Assembly: GCA_009602725.1 (NCBI GenBank)
Contig: WELB01000040.1
Coordinates: 1-64,000 of the forward strand
Source: Spirogloea muscicola
Taxonomy: Eukaryota > Streptophyta > Zygnematophyceae > Spirogloeales > Spirogloeaceae
Direction: 5' to 3'
Length of the DNA: 64,000 bases
Position 1 is the stretch's first letter, and the number at the start of each line of letters is the position of its first letter. The position numbers and the translations under genes are program-made. The notes under the pieces are model-generated. The model was not told where the DNA came from, did not search any database, and saw only the letters and a program-made list of their open reading frames with translations. Below, piece after piece: positions 60,514 through 64,000 of the stretch.

Positions 60514-61121
60514 TGATCCTGCGGAGCTGGCCGCCCACATGCTCCGTTGCGCCCACGGGGGGTAGCGGACCGCTTCCCATGACCTCCTGCGCGACGGGCA
60601 CGCGGTCGGCCAGGCGGCCCGCGGCAAGGAGCGAAAATACGCTGATCACCCGGTGGGGGATGAATTCGCGGCCCTGGCGATGGATGTACACGGGGCTTTC
60701 GGCAGCCGCTGGCTGGATCTCATTCAGCGGCTTGCTCGCCAGGCCATTGACCGGCGGCCGGGTCTGCCAGGGGCGATGCCCGGCTTCAACGCCGCCGGGT
60801 CGCTCGCACAAGTCTTCCGCATGCGCCTGGCCGTATCGCTTCAACGCTCCCTTGCCCACGCCGTCCATACGCGCGCAGGCCGTGCTATGGCCGCCGCCTC
60901 TGGGTCTCGGCGGAGCGCCTCTTTCCCTGCAGCGAGCTACTCAGACCTGATGTTGCTCACTCGTGGGTACTGAACTTTCCTCTGCATCGTTTTCTGTGTT
61001 ATGCAGTATGTTGTAGTGTAGTCCTTTCTCCGGCTCCTCTTGCTTTGGCTTTGGACATTGTCCATTCTTTTTCGGGCTGGCTTGGCCAGCCCCTCTTTTC
61101 TATGGGCGCGCTTTTCTTTTC
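60514..61121 (+). mobile_element. LINE 3' fragment, copy 2
   Basis: A 608-base insertion in the B3 LTR with target-site duplication TTCGACA (60507-60513, 61122-61128). It is homologous to copy 1. It lacks about 220 bases of the endonuclease-like region, then continues as GDEFAALAMDVHGAFGSRW, LIQRLARQAIDRRPGL and so on to LLTRGY and stop at about 60973. The 3' UTR ends with hairpin 61074-61092 and GGGCGCGCTTTTCTTTTC, with no poly(A). This sharp insertion defines the LINE 3' end. Confidence 0.88.
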
Positions 61122-61639
61122 TTCGACAGGTCGACGCCTCCGGTGGACATCGTGCGGCCCGCTCTAGGAGTGGGTCTTTCCCTCGACTGATTCGCCCCTC
61201 TATGGGCGCGCAATTCTTCCTCAGGGTGGGCCTCGTGCGGCCCGCCCCTCGGGGTGGGCCTTGGGCGACCCCCATACGCTCATGGTAGGGGGGCGACACG
61301 GTGAAGCACTAGAGCCTGGGGCAGAGACCGGACAGGAGTTGGGACGGTTGAGCCCATAGAGTGAGCGCGACCCTGCTGCTGCCTGCTGCCGCAGCCCGTC
61401 ACTGGCAGGACGCTGCCGGCTCGCTGCGAGGCGTCCGTGACTGGCCCTTGGTGGGCTAGCTGCTGGCTGGGGCCGAGGAGGTGGAGACGCTGCCTGATGG
61501 CGGTGCAACAGGGCCAAGTCTCCCGCTGCGCAGATGTGCGCGTGCTTCTTCGTGCAGGGCGTCTGCTCCGAAACCCTCACAGCCGAATCCAACAAGGACA
61601 ACTCACCCCTGACTGCGTTTGCTGGGGCGGAGTGTTACA

Positions 61640-61905
61640 CGCCTCGGTATGGGTAATCCCTGCTTTGGTGGCAGCTTTATTAGCTTAAAGACGAGTGTAT
61701 TAAAAGAATAAGAGCAGATTGAAAGAACCAAGACCAACCTCTTCCCAGCCAAAAAACAGTTGAATGGAATTATTCCGCTTACCAACATTAGCATGAGAAA
61801 AGCACTCGACTTGCCGTACTTTCTGGTATTGGGGGCTGGTTCACCCTGGATTGTGCTTAGTGCACACTCCAAACGTTGGCAATACGTTGCTTGGTATTGT
61901 AGTGC
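61640..61905. other. AT-richer stretch without a recognised feature
   Basis: It has noticeably lower GC than its flanks. Both strands have short open frames with no family I recognise. It may be a remnant of host or older element sequence between two LTRs. Confidence 0.35.
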
Positions 61906-62395
61906 TGTAACGAACCTCGCCCCTACACACGCAGTCAAAGTGAGTCGTCCTTGTTATGTTCGGCTGTAGGGGTTTAGGAGCGAACCCATTACACAGGTGA
62001 AGCACTTGCGCATAAGCGCAGCGGAAGACAGGCCCTGTGGCGCCGCCGTCCAGCGGCGACTACACCTCCTGGGCGCAAGCCAGCAGCTGTCCCCTAAGTG
62101 GCGCAGCCACGGACTCCTCGCAGCAAGCCCCGCAGCAGGCTGCGGTGGCGGCTGCAGCGGCAGGCAGCAGCGAGGCTGCTCTCGAGCTTCACCGGTCTGA
62201 ACTGTTGTCGGGTCTCAGCCCAAGGCTCGTAGTGCTTCCCTTGTTCAACCGCTCCTCCTGGGGTGTGACGGGTCGCCCCAAGGCCTACCCTTGCGGCGGC
62301 GGACCCAAGGTCCTCCCTTGGCAGGGTGGAACCTGGCGAGATTTATTCCAGGACGGGCGGGACGGAACGGGCTACGGGCTGAGAAGCTTGCTGCG
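61906..62395 (-). repeat. Reverse-oriented chromovirus LTR remnant (A type)
   Basis: It starts TGTAACGAACCTCGCCCCTA and continues with CGGCTGTAGGGGTTTAGG, GGCGCCGCCGTCCAGCGGCG and CTCCTGGGCGCAAGCC, as in 22308-22620 and 34170-34470. The end toward the right is unclear. Confidence 0.75.
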
Positions 62396-63000
62396 ACAGG
62401 GTTGGCAAATGTTGTCAAAAATTCCTGCAGCTACTGCTGGGTCAATACTTCGCCAGTATACCCATTGTTATGACCACGTGTCGTGCCACACCTGGCGGGC
62501 ATGGGCAAGACTACGTGAGTCTCAGTGTTCCTGCCCAATTAGCCTGTGTCGTCGACCACCCGCTGAGTAGCAAAGCCTTTACCATAAGCCCAGCTAAGTG
62601 CTGAGCGTTACTGTGCATTCGTAGCTGGTAAGCTGACGGCACCGCAGCTGGCTAACGCATCAGAGTACTCCGGGTGAGTGCTCGTCTGCACCCCTGAATA
62701 TCAATGGGCTGACTTGTATTGGGTGCTTTTAATAGCATTTGGGCGTCCAACAGCTGGAGTTGAAGACGTACCTTCACACGCAACCAGCTCTGGCTGTGTA
62801 TCTTATTCGATGAGAAGTATAAAGTCTTTCCCTGACTCCGAAGCACGTGTGGTAAGTCTCACCTGGTGCGGCTTTTTGACAACCAGTCAACCATGGGCTT
62901 GTATGCATTCCCCGTACTCTTCTGAAGAGGTTCCCTTCATACAGAGTGGCTCCATGACGTCCCGCGCTCTGCCGCCGTGATGCCCTCTGGATCGACTGCG
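62396..63000. other. Region without a recognised feature
   Basis: I see no supported gene or repeat here. Composition is mixed, and frames on both strands are short. It lies between an LTR remnant and a chromovirus RT remnant. Confidence 0.35.
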
Positions 63001-64000
63001 ATGCCCTCTGGATTCTCCGGTGACGAGGATAACATCCCGAGAGGTGGACTTGCTAAAGAACGGGCACAGTGAGCCTCCTCAAAGTACGGGAATAGTGAGC
63101 CTCCTCAGTCGCCGTATGGTGCACCTATCTGCTTCGTTGGGAAGTACGATGGTAGTCATTGGATGTGCATCCAGCATCGAGCTCCAAACAAGCTCATTGT
63201 CAAGAACCGTACCTTCTCCTGGTATCGAGGATCCGTGTGATCGTCAAGCGAGCAGGTGTGCCTGGCTCCCTCGACTTGCGAAGGGGATATCACACATCTT
63301 TGTATCCCAGCTGGGGAAGCTCCAAAGTTGGCTTGTTGCACGCAGCTTGGACACTTCCAGACCAAAGTGGTCGGCTCTGGTCTGACCGATGCACCTGCCA
63401 CGTGTCAGGATGTACCAATGGGAGTCGTTGGCCCCTATCGTATATGACTCTGTGCTGGTATACTTGGGTCACATACCGTTATCTGTATAACACCCGAGGA
63501 TCACATATTGCACCTGCTGCAGGTGCTGCCTTTGCGACGTTAATCACTTATAGGCAAGTGTGTGTCCAGTAGTAGTAGGCCATGTAGTGGGAAAAGCCGG
63601 GGTTCGCGTTGACCCCCAACGTATTAGTCAAGTCATGCTGCATCTCCTTGAAGAAAACGACGTGTCGTACTGGCTACTGCCTCGGTATATGCCGCAATAG
63701 CGTGCATTTTGGAAATTGCACAGCTATGTTTGTTCCTGTCAGGATTCCTGCAAGGATATGGAAGTATGGCATCCCCTCTACGAAGCTCACTCGTAAGGAC
63801 GTACCTCGGGGTGGACATCCCAATGCCAGAGGACATCTGAGGACATCAAACGGGTTCTATTTGTGTCGAACTTACTCCTGTACACACAGTTAGGGGTTAG
63901 TAACTCCTCGTTGGGGTTTAAACCTAGGGAAATATGGCGGAAATCCTCCCAAATGGAGGAACGCCAGCGCACACAGCCCACATATGCGCAGACAGCGCAG
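63001..64000 (+). mobile_element. Chromovirus RT remnant and the start of a further LTR, running off the window
   Basis: 63040-63840 preserves scattered RT words on the plus strand (QSPYGAPIC-like, then SLDLRRGYH, GLTDAPATCQ, then TRKDVPRGGHPNARGH) in the order seen in the other chromoviruses. From about 63868 TGTCGAACTTACTCCTGTAC resembles the outer end of a reverse-oriented A-type LTR. It is heavily broken. Confidence 0.75.

Larger units (their letters stand above)
58381..61639 (+). mobile_element. Chromovirus B3 with two LINE insertions
   Basis: Plus-strand parts: RNase H (58390-58560), integrase (58760-59040, 59133-59560), integrase C-terminal region (59560-59950) and chromodomain ([20 protein letters not shown], about 60117-60176). 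The purine tract GGGGAGGCAA precedes the 3' LTR, 60330-61639 (ending GTGTTACA), which contains a LINE copy (60514-61121). A LINE micro-copy lies at 59969-60032. Gag, protease and RT are absent. It is broken and old. Confidence 0.9.

Noticed and set aside
62652-62846. Minus-strand frame considered as a copia RNase H piece
   Set aside because: On inspection none of the conserved copia words is present.

Overview
This looks like nuclear DNA of a green alga, most likely a GC-rich chlorophyte. The main reason is a complete LOV-LOV-kinase phototropin gene (a Viridiplantae-specific photoreceptor) with many short introns. TGTAA-type poly(A) signals and heavy loads of chromodomain Ty3/gypsy elements fit as well. 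Only two host genes are recognisable, both within the first 8 kb.

Host-gene part (1-8600). A plus-strand ubinuclein/HPC2-family gene (HIRA histone-chaperone subunit) enters from the left edge and ends at 2100. It faces a convergent minus-strand phototropin gene (2849-8018). I could place 20 phototropin exons with consistent splice phase, giving a 900-residue protein with LOV1, LOV2 and a kinase carrying the phototropin DFD motif. Three of the 28 introns I placed in the two genes start with GC instead of GT.

Transition (8600-11450). The phototropin upstream region abuts a divergently oriented LINE fragment. Its 3' end carries a GGCTGGC/GCCAGCC hairpin, which recurs as tiny 3'-end copies, several with target-site duplications.

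Repeat part (11450-64000). The rest is a graveyard of nested LTR retrotransposons: a Ty1/copia remnant (to 12828); LTR debris (12829-22307); two chromoviruses back to back in opposite orientation (22308-28795); a third (28796-39039) whose 5' LTR is split by a 4.3-kb GC-rich Ty3/gypsy element encoding Gag, integrase and, at its 3' end, a PHD finger; a fourth chromovirus (39464-48496) interrupted in its chromodomain tail by a 6-kb chromovirus of another family (41417-47434, 5-bp duplication CCTAG); then a series of plus-strand chromoviruses of a third LTR type (48497-61639), one LTR holding a second LINE copy; and a last RT remnant running off the right edge. All LTR elements are treated as fossils and all look broken.

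The most unusual items are the PHD finger in the nested gypsy element, the GC-AG intron enrichment, the LINE 3' hairpin with its micro-copies, and several long palindromes and tandem duplications inside the repeats.
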